A DNA stretch of 64,000 bases from NCBI RefSeq assembly GCF_026410505.1, contig NZ_JAPMIU010000005.1, positions 186,001 to 250,000 on the forward strand. The letters are read 5' to 3'. Under the pieces are notes generated by a model that saw only the letters and a list, made by a program, of their open reading frames with translations, did no database searches and was not told where the DNA came from. Of this stretch, positions 54,088-63,312 are shown piece by piece. This stretch comes from Frateuria hangzhouensis. Lineage in GTDB: Bacteria > Pseudomonadota > Gammaproteobacteria > Xanthomonadales > Rhodanobacteraceae. The first letter of the stretch is position 1. Every line of letters starts with the position of its first letter. Both the position numbers and the translations under genes were made by a program.

Positions 54088-54420
54088 TCAGTGGCACGCA
54101 GGATCCATCGGCGTCTGCGGGCAGCTCACCGCGGGCCGGCCGTTGCTGTCCGCACCCATGGCGCCCACGGCCGCGTTGCCCGAATGCCGCTGCGCGGCAT
54201 TGCCCGGCAACGGCCGATGATCGCGGCGCTCCTTGAACTTGAAGGGCGATTCGGACTTGCGTTCGGTCAGCGGACTGGCCGCATCGGCGCGATAGCTGGC
54301 GGTGGACGCCGGCGCCGGCGCGTTCCAGCTGTCGCTGGCGTGGGAAGCCGGCGGAACCGACTGGGCCTGTGCCGCTGCGGCGGCCAACAGGGAGGCAAGT
54401 ACGATGGTGGCGATACGCAT
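54088..54420 (-). CDS. Small secreted protein of unknown function
   Basis: A 110-residue protein with a signal peptide (MRIATIVLASLLAAAAAQAQ). The mature part is Ala/Ser/Pro-rich, with a basic stretch SPFKFKERRDHRPLP and a C-terminus VSCPQTPMDPACH with two Cys eight residues apart. AGGAGCAGGATCC precedes the ATG. It lies between the regulator and the kinase genes on the same strand, so a link to their sensing is possible but unproven. No family recognised. Confidence 0.5.
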   Translation of the reverse strand: MRIATIVLASLLAAAAAQAQSVPPASHASDSWNAPAPASTASYRADAASPLTERKSESPFKFKERRDHRPLPGNAAQRHSGNAAVGAMGADSNGRPAVSCPQTPMDPACH

Positions 54421-54497
54421 GGATCCTGCTCCTGGGTCGAACTGGCGTTGATCATCCCGCGCCCTTTCGATAGCGGCAACCGCCGAAACGCACGTTT

Positions 54498-54570
54498 GCA
54501 GGGTGGGCTTGCGCCCCACCAGCCACTGCGGGCCGCGACCCACAAGAGCGGATCGAAGCCCGCCTTGCGC
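54498..54570. repeat. Degenerate family A repeat
   Basis: CAGGGTGGGCTTGCGCCCCA with CGGATCGAAGCCCGCCTTGC as a weak inverted partner, in the 163-base gap between the secreted protein gene and the regulator gene. Confidence 0.45.
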
Positions 54571-54583
54571 CCTGCGCCGATGA

Positions 54584-55921
54584 TCAGCCGGTGGCCAGCC
54601 CGTAGCGTTCCATTCGCCGGTACAGCGCCTGGCGCGACAGGCCCAGTGACTGCGCCGCGCGGCTGACCACGCCATCGGCGCGGTGCAGCGCGGTTTCCAC
54701 CGCCTCGCGGCTGGGCTCGTCCAGGTTGCGGGCCACCGTGGGCGTATGCTGCGGCAGGTTGAGCAATGGCGGGGTGACCACGCCGTCGGTCGCCAGCAGC
54801 GCGGCGCGCTCGATCGCATTCTTCAGTTCACGCACGTTGCCGGGCCAGGGATAGCTGACCAGCGCCTCGCGCGCGACGTCACCCAGCTCGGCGCGACCAT
54901 CGAGGAAGTGCTCGGCCAGCGGCACGATGTCGTCGGTGCGTTCGGACAGCGGCGGCAGGTTCACCTCGATCACGTTGAGGCGGTAGTACAGGTCTTCGCG
55001 GAAGGTGCCCGCGCGCACCATCGCCTTGAGATCGGCGTTGGTGGCCGACAGCACGCGCACCTTGACCTGCCGCGTGCGTCCGGAACCCAGCCGCTCGAAC
55101 TGCCCGGTCTCCAGCACGCGCAACAGCTTGACCTGCCCGGGCAGCGGCAAATTGCCGATCTCGTCCAGGAACAGCGTGCCGCCATCGGCCAACTCGAAAC
55201 GACCCTCGCGCGCCTTGTTGGCGCCGGTGTAGGCACCGGCGTCGGCGCCGAACAGCTCGGCCTCGATCAGCTCGCCCGGCAGCGCGCCGCAGTTGACCGC
55301 CACGAACGGCCCGTTCCGCACCGGCGAGTTCGCATGCACGATGCAGGCGATGCGCTCCTTGCCCGAGCCGTTGGGCCCGGTGATCAGCACCGGCACGTGC
55401 GATCGCGCCACCTGGCAGGCCAGCTCCAGCGTCTGCGCCATTGCGTCGGAGGCGAACACCAGGCTGTCCAGCTCGTAGGTCTGGCGCAGCACGTCGCGCC
55501 GCCGCCGGCGTTCGCGGCGGGTGCGGTTGACCTCGCGGGTGGACTCGGACAGCTCCAGCAGGTTCTCCACCGTGGCCAGCAGCTTGGTGTCGTCCCACGG
55601 CTTGGCCACGTAGTCGGCTGCGCCGGCCTTGACCAGCTCCACCGCGGTTTCCAGGTGGGTCCAGGCGGTCAGCAGGATCAGCGGCAGGTCGGTATGACGC
55701 TGGCGGATCGCGCGGAACAGCGCCACGCCCTCCTCGCCGGAGGTGGTGTCGGCGGTGAAGTTCATGTCCTGGATCACCACGTCGACCAGCTCGCGGTCGA
55801 GCATCGCCAGACCCTCTTCGGGCGTCATCGCGATCAGCGGGCGGATGTCGTGCAGCGAGAGCAGCAGCGACAGCGCCTCGCCCACCGCCGGGTTGTCGTC
55901 AATGATCAGGACGGTTCGCAT
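54584..55921 (-). CDS. Sigma54-dependent response regulator (NtrC family)
   Basis: A 445-residue regulator. Residues 1-125 are a receiver with Asp8/Asp9 and the phospho-acceptor Asp52 in [13 protein letters not shown]; the central AAA+ domain (about 145-375) has Walker A GPNGSGKE, the loop GAYTGA (Tyr replacing Phe of GAFTGA) and the Walker B region [11 protein letters not shown]; a C-terminal Fis-type HTH follows ([20 protein letters not shown], then [12 protein letters not shown]). It activates sigma54 promoters. Its kinase gene lies downstream and five permease genes lie upstream, the likely targets. Start ATG at MRTVLIIDD. Confidence 0.88.
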   Translation of the reverse strand: MRTVLIIDDNPAVGEALSLLLSLHDIRPLIAMTPEEGLAMLDRELVDVVIQDMNFTADTTSGEEGVALFRAIRQRHTDLPLILLTAWTHLETAVELVKAGAADYVAKPWDDTKLLATVENLLELSESTREVNRTRRERRRRRDVLRQTYELDSLVFASDAMAQTLELACQVARSHVPVLITGPNGSGKERIACIVHANSPVRNGPFVAVNCGALPGELIEAELFGADAGAYTGANKAREGRFELADGGTLFLDEIGNLPLPGQVKLLRVLETGQFERLGSGRTRQVKVRVLSATNADLKAMVRAGTFREDLYYRLNVIEVNLPPLSERTDDIVPLAEHFLDGRAELGDVAREALVSYPWPGNVRELKNAIERAALLATDGVVTPPLLNLPQHTPTVARNLDEPSREAVETALHRADGVVSRAAQSLGLSRQALYRRMERYGLATG

Positions 55922-55958
55922 CTTTTTCCTGCACATGTGGGCATGGATGCATTTCCAC

Positions 55959-55973
55959 GCCAAAAGGTTGCCA
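55959..55973 (-). promoter_or_regulatory. Candidate sigma54 promoter before the regulator gene
   Basis: On the minus strand TGGCAACCTTTTGGC has the GG-N10-GC spacing of -24/-12 elements (consensus TGGCAC...TTGC), about 38 bases before the ATG. The -12 half differs (TGGC for TTGC). It would allow autoregulation. The rest of the 147-base gap shows nothing else. Confidence 0.3.
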
Positions 55974-56068
55974 CAAACCTGCGTCGCGTCCGCGCCGCAG
56001 GCCGTAGCCTACCCGGCCCGCCCCGCTCCTGCTTCCGATCGCCGCCCGTCCGCTCGCCGTGCAGCCCG

Positions 56069-57298
56069 TCACACCGACCGCGTCGCCACCACCGGCGGCA
56101 CGCGCGAGGCGCGCAGCGCCGGCGCCAGCACCGAGAGCTGGCCCAGCAGCCACAGCGCCAGCGCGCCGACCGGCAGGTAGGCCAGCGGCAGGCGCGGCAG
56201 TTCGTAGCGGCTCATCAGCAGCAGGTTCAGCGCCAACGCCAGCAGCATGCCCAGCAGCACGCCGCCGCCCACGATCAGGAAGTTTTCGGCCTGGAAGTAG
56301 CGCAGGATGTCCACCCGCGTGGCGCCGATGGCGCGGCGGATGCCGATCGTTCGCGTGCGCTGCTGTACCCAGAAGTTGGCGAGCCCCGAGATGCCCAGCA
56401 CTGTGACGAACAGCAGGCCCAGCCCCGCAGCCACCAGCAGCCCGACCATGGTGCGGTCGCGCTGGAAGTAGTGCGCCCGCAGCTGCGCGAACGTCCGCTG
56501 GCCCGAGGCGGGAATGAGTCGTCTGGAGTCGAGCCGCTGCAGCGCGGCGGCCGCGGCGGCCAGCACCCGGCCGCGATGCTGCGGTGCGCTGCGCAGCAGG
56601 TAGGTCACGCTATCGCCGTCGGGCAGTTGCGGCCACAGCATCACCTCGTGGTCGCTGCCGTCGCCGCGCAGCAGCGGCCGCATGACGTCCCGCACGATGC
56701 CGACCACGCGGCTGCCTTGCTTGCCGGCGTAGACCATCCTGCCGAGCGCCTCCTGGCCGGGAAAGAGCCGGCGGGCCGCCGCTTGCGTGAGCATCACCGC
56801 CGACACGTCGCCGGTGACATACTCGCCGGCGGTGAAGTCGCGTCCGGCGATCAGCTGCAATCCAAGCGTCCGAACGAAGCCGGGACTGCCGGCGTAGGTG
56901 TCGATCGACAGGCACCCGGAGTGGTCCAGCGAGCTCGCGGCGATCGCCCGCTCGAGCGCTTCCTGGCTCGGGCAGGCACCATAGCTGTTGATGTTGCCGC
57001 TGAAGGGCAGCGACGGGCCGATCGCCACCGCCGAACGCACGCCCGGAAGTCTGCCCAGTGCATCGAGGTCGGCGAGATGGCGCGCCTGGTGGTTGTCGTC
57101 CTTGCCGATGCCTTCGACGCGGATCATCGACAACTCGTCCTCGGTCACGCCGCTGGGCGTGCCCATGCGCTGCAGGCGTTGGACCACCATGAAGGAGGCG
57201 TTGGCGACGATAGCCAGGGTGAACGCCACCTGCAGCACCAGCAACGTGGCGGTGAGTTTGTGGTGACGCAGGCTGGAGAAGATGGGGCGCAGTTGCAT
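56069..57298 (-). CDS. FtsX/MacB-type ABC transporter permease, class B (copy 1)
   Basis: A 409-residue permease: N-terminal helix (about 15-38, KLTATLLVLQVAFTLAI), a MacB periplasmic core domain (about 40-280), then three helices (about 290-405) with the FtsX signature RTRTIGIRRAIGATRVDIL and an ending PPVVATRSV. No ATPase domain is fused. The start MQLRPIFSSLRHH is preceded by GAGGAG seven bases away; an ATG two codons earlier is too close. Eleven bases after the class A partner gene. It probably pairs with it in a MacB-like exporter. Confidence 0.82.
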   Translation of the reverse strand: MQLRPIFSSLRHHKLTATLLVLQVAFTLAIVANASFMVVQRLQRMGTPSGVTEDELSMIRVEGIGKDDNHQARHLADLDALGRLPGVRSAVAIGPSLPFSGNINSYGACPSQEALERAIAASSLDHSGCLSIDTYAGSPGFVRTLGLQLIAGRDFTAGEYVTGDVSAVMLTQAAARRLFPGQEALGRMVYAGKQGSRVVGIVRDVMRPLLRGDGSDHEVMLWPQLPDGDSVTYLLRSAPQHRGRVLAAAAAALQRLDSRRLIPASGQRTFAQLRAHYFQRDRTMVGLLVAAGLGLLFVTVLGISGLANFWVQQRTRTIGIRRAIGATRVDILRYFQAENFLIVGGGVLLGMLLALALNLLLMSRYELPRLPLAYLPVGALALWLLGQLSVLAPALRASRVPPVVATRSV

Positions 57299-57309
57299 GG
57301 GCATGCTCC

Positions 57310-58614
57310 TCACAGGGCCTTGAGCTGCAGGGCCGGCGCCACGCGGCTGGCGCGCCAGGCCGGCAGCAACCCGGCCAGCACGCTGCCCAGCACCGCCAGC
57401 ACCACGGTCAGCGCGAGCATGGAGAGGTCCATCCGGGCCACGGCGGCGTAGGCGTCGGGTCGGTGCCGTACGCTCCACAGCCCGGCCTGGGCGATTGCGA
57501 TGCCGAGTGCCCCGCCAAGCGTGCCGATCAAGGCCGACTCGATGCCGAACTGCAGGAAGATGTCGCGCCGGCGCGCGCCCAGCGCCCGCCGCACGCTCAC
57601 CTCGGCACTGCGGCGCAGGAACTTCGCCAGCAGCAGCGCGATGATGTTGGTCAGGCATACAGTCAGGAAGCCCAGCGCCAGCCACAATTGCAGGCGCACG
57701 TCGCCCGGCACTAGTTCCTCGTGCTGCAACCAGCCCATCAGCGAATAGAGCCTGGCGTTCTGCGCGGGCCGTTCGAACCGGCCCAGCCGTTGCTGCTGCG
57801 CCGAGTAGTCCACCAGGAACTGGCGGTAGGCGCGGACCTGGGCGGCGTCCTTCAGCTCCACCCACACCTGCAGCCAGGTCAGCCCAGGGCTGCGCTTGCC
57901 GTTTTCGCCCTCCTTCCAGCTGGCCTGGTTGCCGCTCACGCCCATGTCCAGGTCCACCGCCGTCGACAACGGCAGGAAGAAGCGGTCGGCCTCGCCGAAG
58001 CCGCCCTTGCTGGAGGCATCGGCATAGAACATCGGCTGCGGTGCCCAGTCGGCGGTGACGCCGATGACCTGGAATTCGCTGTCGTCGAGCCGCACCATCC
58101 GGCCCACCGCGTCGGCCTCGCCGAACAGCTTGTGCGCAAGCTCGTGGCTGAGCACCACCACCCGCGCATGCGCCTCGTCGTCCGCCGGCGACCAGCCATG
58201 CCCCTGCTCGAACGACAGTCCGAACAAACCGAAGAAGCCCGCTGTCGTGTAGTGACCCTGCAGGCGGAAGGGCATCTGGTCCGGATCGACCGGCCACACC
58301 AGCACGTTGCCGCCCGCCATCGCGGCGCCCCGCCCCGCACGCTCGAGCAGCGCCATGGCGTCGGGCCAGGTGAAGTTGTCGCTGGGATCACCCCAGTCGT
58401 TGTGCGCCGGATACGCCTTCGGCAGCGGATCGATGTGTGGGTAGTAAAGCTGCGCGCTCCGCTGCGGCAACGGGTCCTGCGCCATCACGTGCAGCACCGT
58501 CAGCATGGTCATGCTGGCACCGATGCCCAGGCCGATCGCCAGCACCATCAGGCCGGTGAGGACGGGGTTGCGCCTGAGGCTGCGCAGCGCCAGGTCGAGG
58601 TAGTAGGCGAACAT
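57310..58614 (-). CDS. FtsX/MacB-type ABC transporter permease, class A (copy 1)
   Basis: A 434-residue permease beginning MFAYYLDLALRSLRRNPVLT, with a first helix (about 17-40), a MacB-type periplasmic domain (about 45-300) and three C-terminal helices including AEVSVRRALGARRRDIFLQF and the ending VAPALQLKAL. Closely similar to the gene at 59961-61262. Has no ATPase; ATP-binding protein must come from elsewhere. Begins a unit 118 bases after the class B copy 2 gene, which may hold a separate promoter. Confidence 0.82.
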   Translation of the reverse strand: MFAYYLDLALRSLRRNPVLTGLMVLAIGLGIGASMTMLTVLHVMAQDPLPQRSAQLYYPHIDPLPKAYPAHNDWGDPSDNFTWPDAMALLERAGRGAAMAGGNVLVWPVDPDQMPFRLQGHYTTAGFFGLFGLSFEQGHGWSPADDEAHARVVVLSHELAHKLFGEADAVGRMVRLDDSEFQVIGVTADWAPQPMFYADASSKGGFGEADRFFLPLSTAVDLDMGVSGNQASWKEGENGKRSPGLTWLQVWVELKDAAQVRAYRQFLVDYSAQQQRLGRFERPAQNARLYSLMGWLQHEELVPGDVRLQLWLALGFLTVCLTNIIALLLAKFLRRSAEVSVRRALGARRRDIFLQFGIESALIGTLGGALGIAIAQAGLWSVRHRPDAYAAVARMDLSMLALTVVLAVLGSVLAGLLPAWRASRVAPALQLKAL

Positions 58615-58732
58615 TCCGTGTACTCCCAGGGAATCGAAAGCTGCGGATGAAACATTGGCCTGGTGGCATCCCGCTACCGGCCCTTCCCCCGGACATATGG
58701 GGAAGGTACCGACAGATGCCCCTGCGGCGCGC

Positions 58733-59950
58733 TCACACCGATCGCGTGGCGACCACCGGCGGCACCGCCGCCGCGCGCAGCGCGGGCGCCAGGACGGCCA
58801 GCTGGCCCAGCCCCCACAGCGCCAGCGCGCCGACCGGCAGGTAATACAACGGCAGGCGCGGCAGCTCGTAGTGGCTCATCAGCAGCAGGTTCAGGCCGAA
58901 CGCCAGCACCATGCCCAGCGCGATGCCGAAGCTGACGATCAGGAAGTTCTCGGTCTGGAAATAGCGCAGGATGTCACCGCGCGTCGCGCCCAGCGCACGT
59001 CGCACGCCGATCTGCTTTTGCCGCTGCCCGACCCAGAAGCTGGCCAGGCCGACGATGCCCAGAGCGGTGACGCACAGCATGGTGGCGATCACTCCGATCA
59101 GCAGATCGATCATGATGCGATCGGCTTTGAAATAGCTCGCGCGCAAATCGACGAGGGTGCGGCTGTTCTCCTGATCCAGCACGACATCGGGAGCGATCTT
59201 CGCGACCGCGTTGCGCGCGTCGCGCAGCACCCGGGGCAAGTCCTGCGGCTTGGCCCGCAACAGATAGGTGCCGGCCAGCGAACCTCCCGGCAAGGTGGGC
59301 GTGAAGACCGTCCACTCCACTGCCTGCGAACCCCAGTCGCGCGGTCGCGCACGGGCAAAATGATCGACGACGCCGATGATCCGGAAATGCAGTTTGTCGC
59401 ACCAGAATTCCTTGCCCAGCGGGCTCTCTCCGGGCCATGCGTGCTCGGCCAGCGATCGGCTCACCAGGACCTGGGCGTCCGCGGGAGCGAAGTTGGTTGC
59501 GGGACTGTAATCGCCCACCTTGGGCAATCGCCCGGCGACGAGTTCCAGGCCCAAAGCCTGGAACGTGCCCGGCCCGGCCAGCACGAAGTCGACGACACCG
59601 ATCTTCCTCTTGAAACTGCCCTGGTCATGCGAAATTCCCGCAGCACCGGTCTGCGGCCCGAAGGGAACCTGGCTGATCAGGTTCACTGACTGCACGCCCG
59701 GTACCGCCCGCAGGCCGGCCAGCATCCGCGCGTTGAGGTCCTTGCCCTGGTCGGCTTCGAAGCCATGGACCATCACCATGGCCAAGGAACTTTCGTCGAC
59801 GCCGCTGCGGGTCTGGATCAGCTCCCAGCGCTGGGCAACCAGGAAACAGGCGTTACACAGTACTGCGCAGGCCAGCGCCACCTCCAGCGAGATGAGGAGC
59901 GTGGCAAGGCGGTGGCGCCGCAGTGCGGCGAGTATGGGTCGAATCTGCAT
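58733..59950 (-). CDS. FtsX/MacB-type ABC transporter permease, class B (copy 2)
   Basis: A 405-residue permease with the same build as class B copy 1: N-terminal helix (about 15-36), periplasmic domain with a Trp/Phe-rich segment, and C-terminal helices with QKQIGVRRALGATRGDILRY and ending PPVVATRSV. AAGGAGAGGTAT precedes the ATG (MQIRPILAALRRHRL); the frame extends further upstream only through the end of the class A gene. Ten bases after class A copy 2. Confidence 0.82.
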   Translation of the reverse strand: MQIRPILAALRRHRLATLLISLEVALACAVLCNACFLVAQRWELIQTRSGVDESSLAMVMVHGFEADQGKDLNARMLAGLRAVPGVQSVNLISQVPFGPQTGAAGISHDQGSFKRKIGVVDFVLAGPGTFQALGLELVAGRLPKVGDYSPATNFAPADAQVLVSRSLAEHAWPGESPLGKEFWCDKLHFRIIGVVDHFARARPRDWGSQAVEWTVFTPTLPGGSLAGTYLLRAKPQDLPRVLRDARNAVAKIAPDVVLDQENSRTLVDLRASYFKADRIMIDLLIGVIATMLCVTALGIVGLASFWVGQRQKQIGVRRALGATRGDILRYFQTENFLIVSFGIALGMVLAFGLNLLLMSHYELPRLPLYYLPVGALALWGLGQLAVLAPALRAAAVPPVVATRSV

Positions 59951-59960
59951 ATACCTCTCC

Positions 59961-61262
59961 TTACAGCGCCTTGAGCTGCCAGCTGGGAACGACACGGCTC
60001 GCACGCAGCGCGGGAATCAGGCCCGCCAGAAGGCTCGCCGCCACCGCCAGGGCGAAGGTGGCCAAAAACATGGTGGTATCCAGGTGCGCCAGATGGGCGT
60101 AGTCCACCGGCTGCCGGCGAATGAGCCACAAGCCGGCCAGCGTCAGCAGCCAGCCAAGGATTCCGCCGAGCAAACCGATCAGCCCGGCTTCGACCAGGCA
60201 TTGCGAAAAGATCGCGCGGCGGCTTGCACCGAGCGCGCGGCGCACGCCTATCTCGCCGCTGCGCCGGAGGAACTTGGCCAGCAACAGGCCCACCGCGTTG
60301 AACAGGCATATGACCAGGAACGCCGACGCCAGCCACGCCTGCAGGCGCACGTCGTCCGGAACCATGCCACGGGCAGTCAGCCACGTCATCAGGTCCCGCA
60401 GCCGTACGTGTTCCTTGCCGGTCGCGAACCGTCCCTGCGCCTTCTGCTGCTCCGCATAGCCGGCCAGGAAACGCCCGTAGGCCTGCACCTTCGCCGGGCT
60501 GTCCAGTTCCACCCAAAGCCACACCCACACGCAATCACTGTTGCGCAGATCGCCCACCTTTTCCGGCACATGCCAGCAGGTGTAGGCCTGGAAATTGCCC
60601 TGGTTGATGTCCAGGCTGCTGCCGAAAGGCGCGAAAACATCTTCGGTTCGACTGAAGTTCTGGCTCCACGGGTCATAGAAAAGCGGCGTGGGTCGCCATG
60701 GCTTGAGCACTCCGACGATCCGCACATCCGTATCGCGCACCCTCAAGGTGCGGCCGACGCTGTTGTCCCCGCCGAACAATTTGTCGTTGAGGTCGGCGGT
60801 GATCACTGCCACGCGCGCATGCCGCGCATCCTCCTGTGCACTCCAGCCAGCGCCGTACTGGAAAGGCACTTCGAACATCGGAAAGAAGTCCGCCGTCGTC
60901 GAAAGCATGCTCAGCATCAGTGGCGGCTGGCCGCTGTCCGGTACGCGCACCTTCACCGGGCTGCTCGTGACGATCGCCTGGCGATCGGCGCGTTGCGCAC
61001 TCCACAAGTCGAGCGCCGAGCGATAGTCCATCGCCGGGTAGGGCTCGGTGTGTTCCGCAAGGGCGGGGTTTTCCGGATCAACCTGGGGGAAATACAGCAC
61101 GCTGCTCTTGCCCGGTATCGGGTCCCCGGACAAAAGGTGCACGACCGTCAGCGTGGTCATGCTGGCGCCGATACCCACGGCGATGGCCAGCACCATCAGT
61201 GCGGTGAGGGCCTTGTTGCGCTTGAGGCTGCGCAGGGCGAGGTCGAGGTAATAGCCGAACAT
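59961..61262 (-). CDS. FtsX/MacB-type ABC transporter permease, class A (copy 2)
   Basis: A 433-residue permease starting MFGYYLDLALRSLKRNKALT; N-terminal helix, MacB-like periplasmic domain (about 45-300) and three C-terminal helices with GEIGVRRALGASRRAIFSQC and ending VVPSWQLKAL. Paralogous to 57310-58614 along its length. It follows the secreted ankyrin gene by 43 bases and begins the class A2-B2 pair. Confidence 0.82.
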   Translation of the reverse strand: MFGYYLDLALRSLKRNKALTALMVLAIAVGIGASMTTLTVVHLLSGDPIPGKSSVLYFPQVDPENPALAEHTEPYPAMDYRSALDLWSAQRADRQAIVTSSPVKVRVPDSGQPPLMLSMLSTTADFFPMFEVPFQYGAGWSAQEDARHARVAVITADLNDKLFGGDNSVGRTLRVRDTDVRIVGVLKPWRPTPLFYDPWSQNFSRTEDVFAPFGSSLDINQGNFQAYTCWHVPEKVGDLRNSDCVWVWLWVELDSPAKVQAYGRFLAGYAEQQKAQGRFATGKEHVRLRDLMTWLTARGMVPDDVRLQAWLASAFLVICLFNAVGLLLAKFLRRSGEIGVRRALGASRRAIFSQCLVEAGLIGLLGGILGWLLTLAGLWLIRRQPVDYAHLAHLDTTMFLATFALAVAASLLAGLIPALRASRVVPSWQLKAL

Positions 61263-61305
61263 CAGTCACTCCATCGGATCATCGGGCGCCGGTGCGCCAT
61301 CGCGT

Positions 61306-62013
61306 TCATGGGCGGCGCGCACCGTCCGGTGTGGCACCCTGGCCGCGCAGGAATCGCATGACGGCGTCGCTGCGGGCCTGGTTGAGCGGCGTGCGCCATT
61401 GGCCGTTGTCGGCCGTCACGCCCAGGTTCACATCCGCCCCGTGCGAGGCCAGGTAACGGACGGCCGCCGGCTGGTTCTTGCGGGCGGCCGTGATCAACGC
61501 CGTCTCGTCGCCGCGCACGACGTCGTCCACCAGGGCGCCGGCGGCGAGCAGGCGCGCCATGGTGTCGACGCTTCCGCTCGCGGCCGCGGCGATCAACGGA
61601 TTGCCGTCGCCCGCGCAGGCCCGGTTGGCGTCGGCGCCCAGGCCGAGCAGCGCGTCCACCATCGTCGGGTCGGCCCGCTGCGCGGCCACGATCAATGCGG
61701 TGCCGTCGCCCGGCGCGCAGGCGTCGACGGCGAGGCCGACGCCGACCTGCTGTTTCACGATATCGACCCGGCCCTGCCGGACCGCATCGATCAGGCGCAG
61801 CGCGTCCCCGGGGTGGTTGGCGGCCGCGCTGATCGGCGACACGGCGGCAGGCGCAGGTGCGGGCATCGCCCATGCCCATGCACCGGAACAGGCCGCGGCC
61901 ACGGCACAGGCCAGGGAAAGAGGGATGCTCACGGCCTTGCCGCGGGCGGGCCGGGAAGCCGGCAGGCGCGATGCCTGTCCGATGCTTGCATGGCTGTCGT
62001 TCTGGACGTTCAT
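61306..62013 (-). CDS. Secreted ankyrin-repeat protein
   Basis: A 235-residue protein with an export signal (hydrophobic about 29-50; ends AWAWAMPAPAPA), then four to five ankyrin repeats (about 72-225), for example DGTALIVAAQRADPTMVDAL, GNPLIAAAASGSVDTMARLL and GDETALITAARKNQPAAVRY. AAAGGAGG precedes the ATG (MNVQNDSHASI). It is probably periplasmic or outer-membrane-associated and binds a protein partner. It sits within the permease operon after the hydrolase gene, so it may be an accessory or immunity-type protein. Function unknown. Confidence 0.7.
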   Translation of the reverse strand: MNVQNDSHASIGQASRLPASRPARGKAVSIPLSLACAVAAACSGAWAWAMPAPAPAAVSPISAAANHPGDALRLIDAVRQGRVDIVKQQVGVGLAVDACAPGDGTALIVAAQRADPTMVDALLGLGADANRACAGDGNPLIAAAASGSVDTMARLLAAGALVDDVVRGDETALITAARKNQPAAVRYLASHGADVNLGVTADNGQWRTPLNQARSDAVMRFLRGQGATPDGARRP

Positions 62014-62110
62014 GGGCTTGCCTCCTTTGCGGTCGCGAGCGTGCGGTGGAACGACCCGTCGCCATCCTCCTCGCCGGTCAGGGCGGTGGACCGATGGCGA
62101 AGCGGCCTTC

Positions 62111-63277
62111 CTAGCGTGTGGTTTCACCCGGCGCGGCATCGCCGGCACGTTGCGCCAATGGCAGCGCGTCGGTCAGCAGATGCACCAGGAACCGGCCCGG
62201 TTGTTCCTGCATGACCATGTGCGCCGAGTCGGCGAAAACCACCAGGTGTTTCCAAGGCGCCTGCAGGTCGTCGAACCATTGTTCGGCCAGCACGTGGGAA
62301 GTGGTCTGGTCATGCGCGCCGACGAACAGCAAGACCGGGCAGCCAAATCGCGTGGTGTGGTCGAAATCCACCTTCAGCAAGGGCTGCAGCAGGTGGCGCA
62401 GCGAAAACATGCTGCCCTTGCCGATCGCGTCGAGATCGCGCTGGCTGTAGTCGGGAGAAAGCGATTCGGCGTCGGCATCGAACGCGAAGCTGTCGCGGCC
62501 GAAGGCGAGGCCGCCGTAGTAGGTTTCCCAGCGGCTGCGCACCGCGATGCGCTCGATAGTCATCGGTTCGTCGCCCGGGTAAGGCGCGATGCCTTCGAGC
62601 GCTGCGATCGCCTCGGCATTGTCGTGCGCCCTTGCCTGCTGGAGGGCGAAGGCGTAACCGAGCTCTTCATTCTTGCGCACGTTCACCACCTGACCAACGC
62701 CGATGTAGGCGTAGAACCAGTCCGGGTGGCGCTGCGCCAGGTTCACGCCCAGCACGGTGCCCCAGGAATGGCCGAGCAGGAAGATCTTCTGCTTGTCGTA
62801 ACGCTGGCGCAGGTATTGCACCACCTGCGCGCCATCCTCGGTCATGCCCTCGATGGTCATGCCCGGCGCCATCTGTGCCTCGCTGTTGGCGGCGTAGGTC
62901 TTGCCCGTGCCGCGCTGATCCCACTGCACCACGGTGAAGTAGTCCTCCCACGGCGTCTGGTAGGTGTAGCCGATCGGCATGCTGGGCGACGCCGGGCCGC
63001 CGTGCAGTACCAGCAGGATCGGGTTGCGGCGGTCGTGCCCGCGGATCGAGAGCCACTGGTCGATGCCGCCGATGCGGACCTTGCGCAGCTCCTCGATGCC
63101 ATGGGGCGAAACGATGCGGCGGCTCTGCGCGATGATGCCTGTCACTTCCTCGCGGGACAGGGTCTTGGCCGATTCACCGGCATCCGGCGCCGGCGCCTGG
63201 GCGGCCCATGCACCGGCAGCGAGGGCACCGGACAACACGAGGAGCAGGCGACAGCAGGACTTCGTCAACAACCGCAT
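62111..63277 (-). CDS. Secreted alpha/beta hydrolase (S33, proline iminopeptidase-like)
   Basis: A 388-residue protein with a signal peptide (MRLLTKSCCRLLLVLSGALAAG..., cleavage near AWA). HGGPA at 92-96 is the oxyanion region, GHSWG at 169-173 holds the nucleophile Ser171, and DADAESLS, FVGAHDQTT and FADSAHMVM supply the likely acid and histidine. The family includes proline iminopeptidases and tripeptidyl aminopeptidases. The frame extends about 600 bases further upstream, but only in shadow of the next permease gene. GGAG precedes the ATG. It may process a peptide exported or sensed by the cluster. Confidence 0.8.
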   Translation of the reverse strand: MRLLTKSCCRLLLVLSGALAAGAWAAQAPAPDAGESAKTLSREEVTGIIAQSRRIVSPHGIEELRKVRIGGIDQWLSIRGHDRRNPILLVLHGGPASPSMPIGYTYQTPWEDYFTVVQWDQRGTGKTYAANSEAQMAPGMTIEGMTEDGAQVVQYLRQRYDKQKIFLLGHSWGTVLGVNLAQRHPDWFYAYIGVGQVVNVRKNEELGYAFALQQARAHDNAEAIAALEGIAPYPGDEPMTIERIAVRSRWETYYGGLAFGRDSFAFDADAESLSPDYSQRDLDAIGKGSMFSLRHLLQPLLKVDFDHTTRFGCPVLLFVGAHDQTTSHVLAEQWFDDLQAPWKHLVVFADSAHMVMQEQPGRFLVHLLTDALPLAQRAGDAAPGETTR

Positions 63278-63312
63278 CAGGTATCTCCAACAACAAAGAA
63301 ATGGGGGACGCG

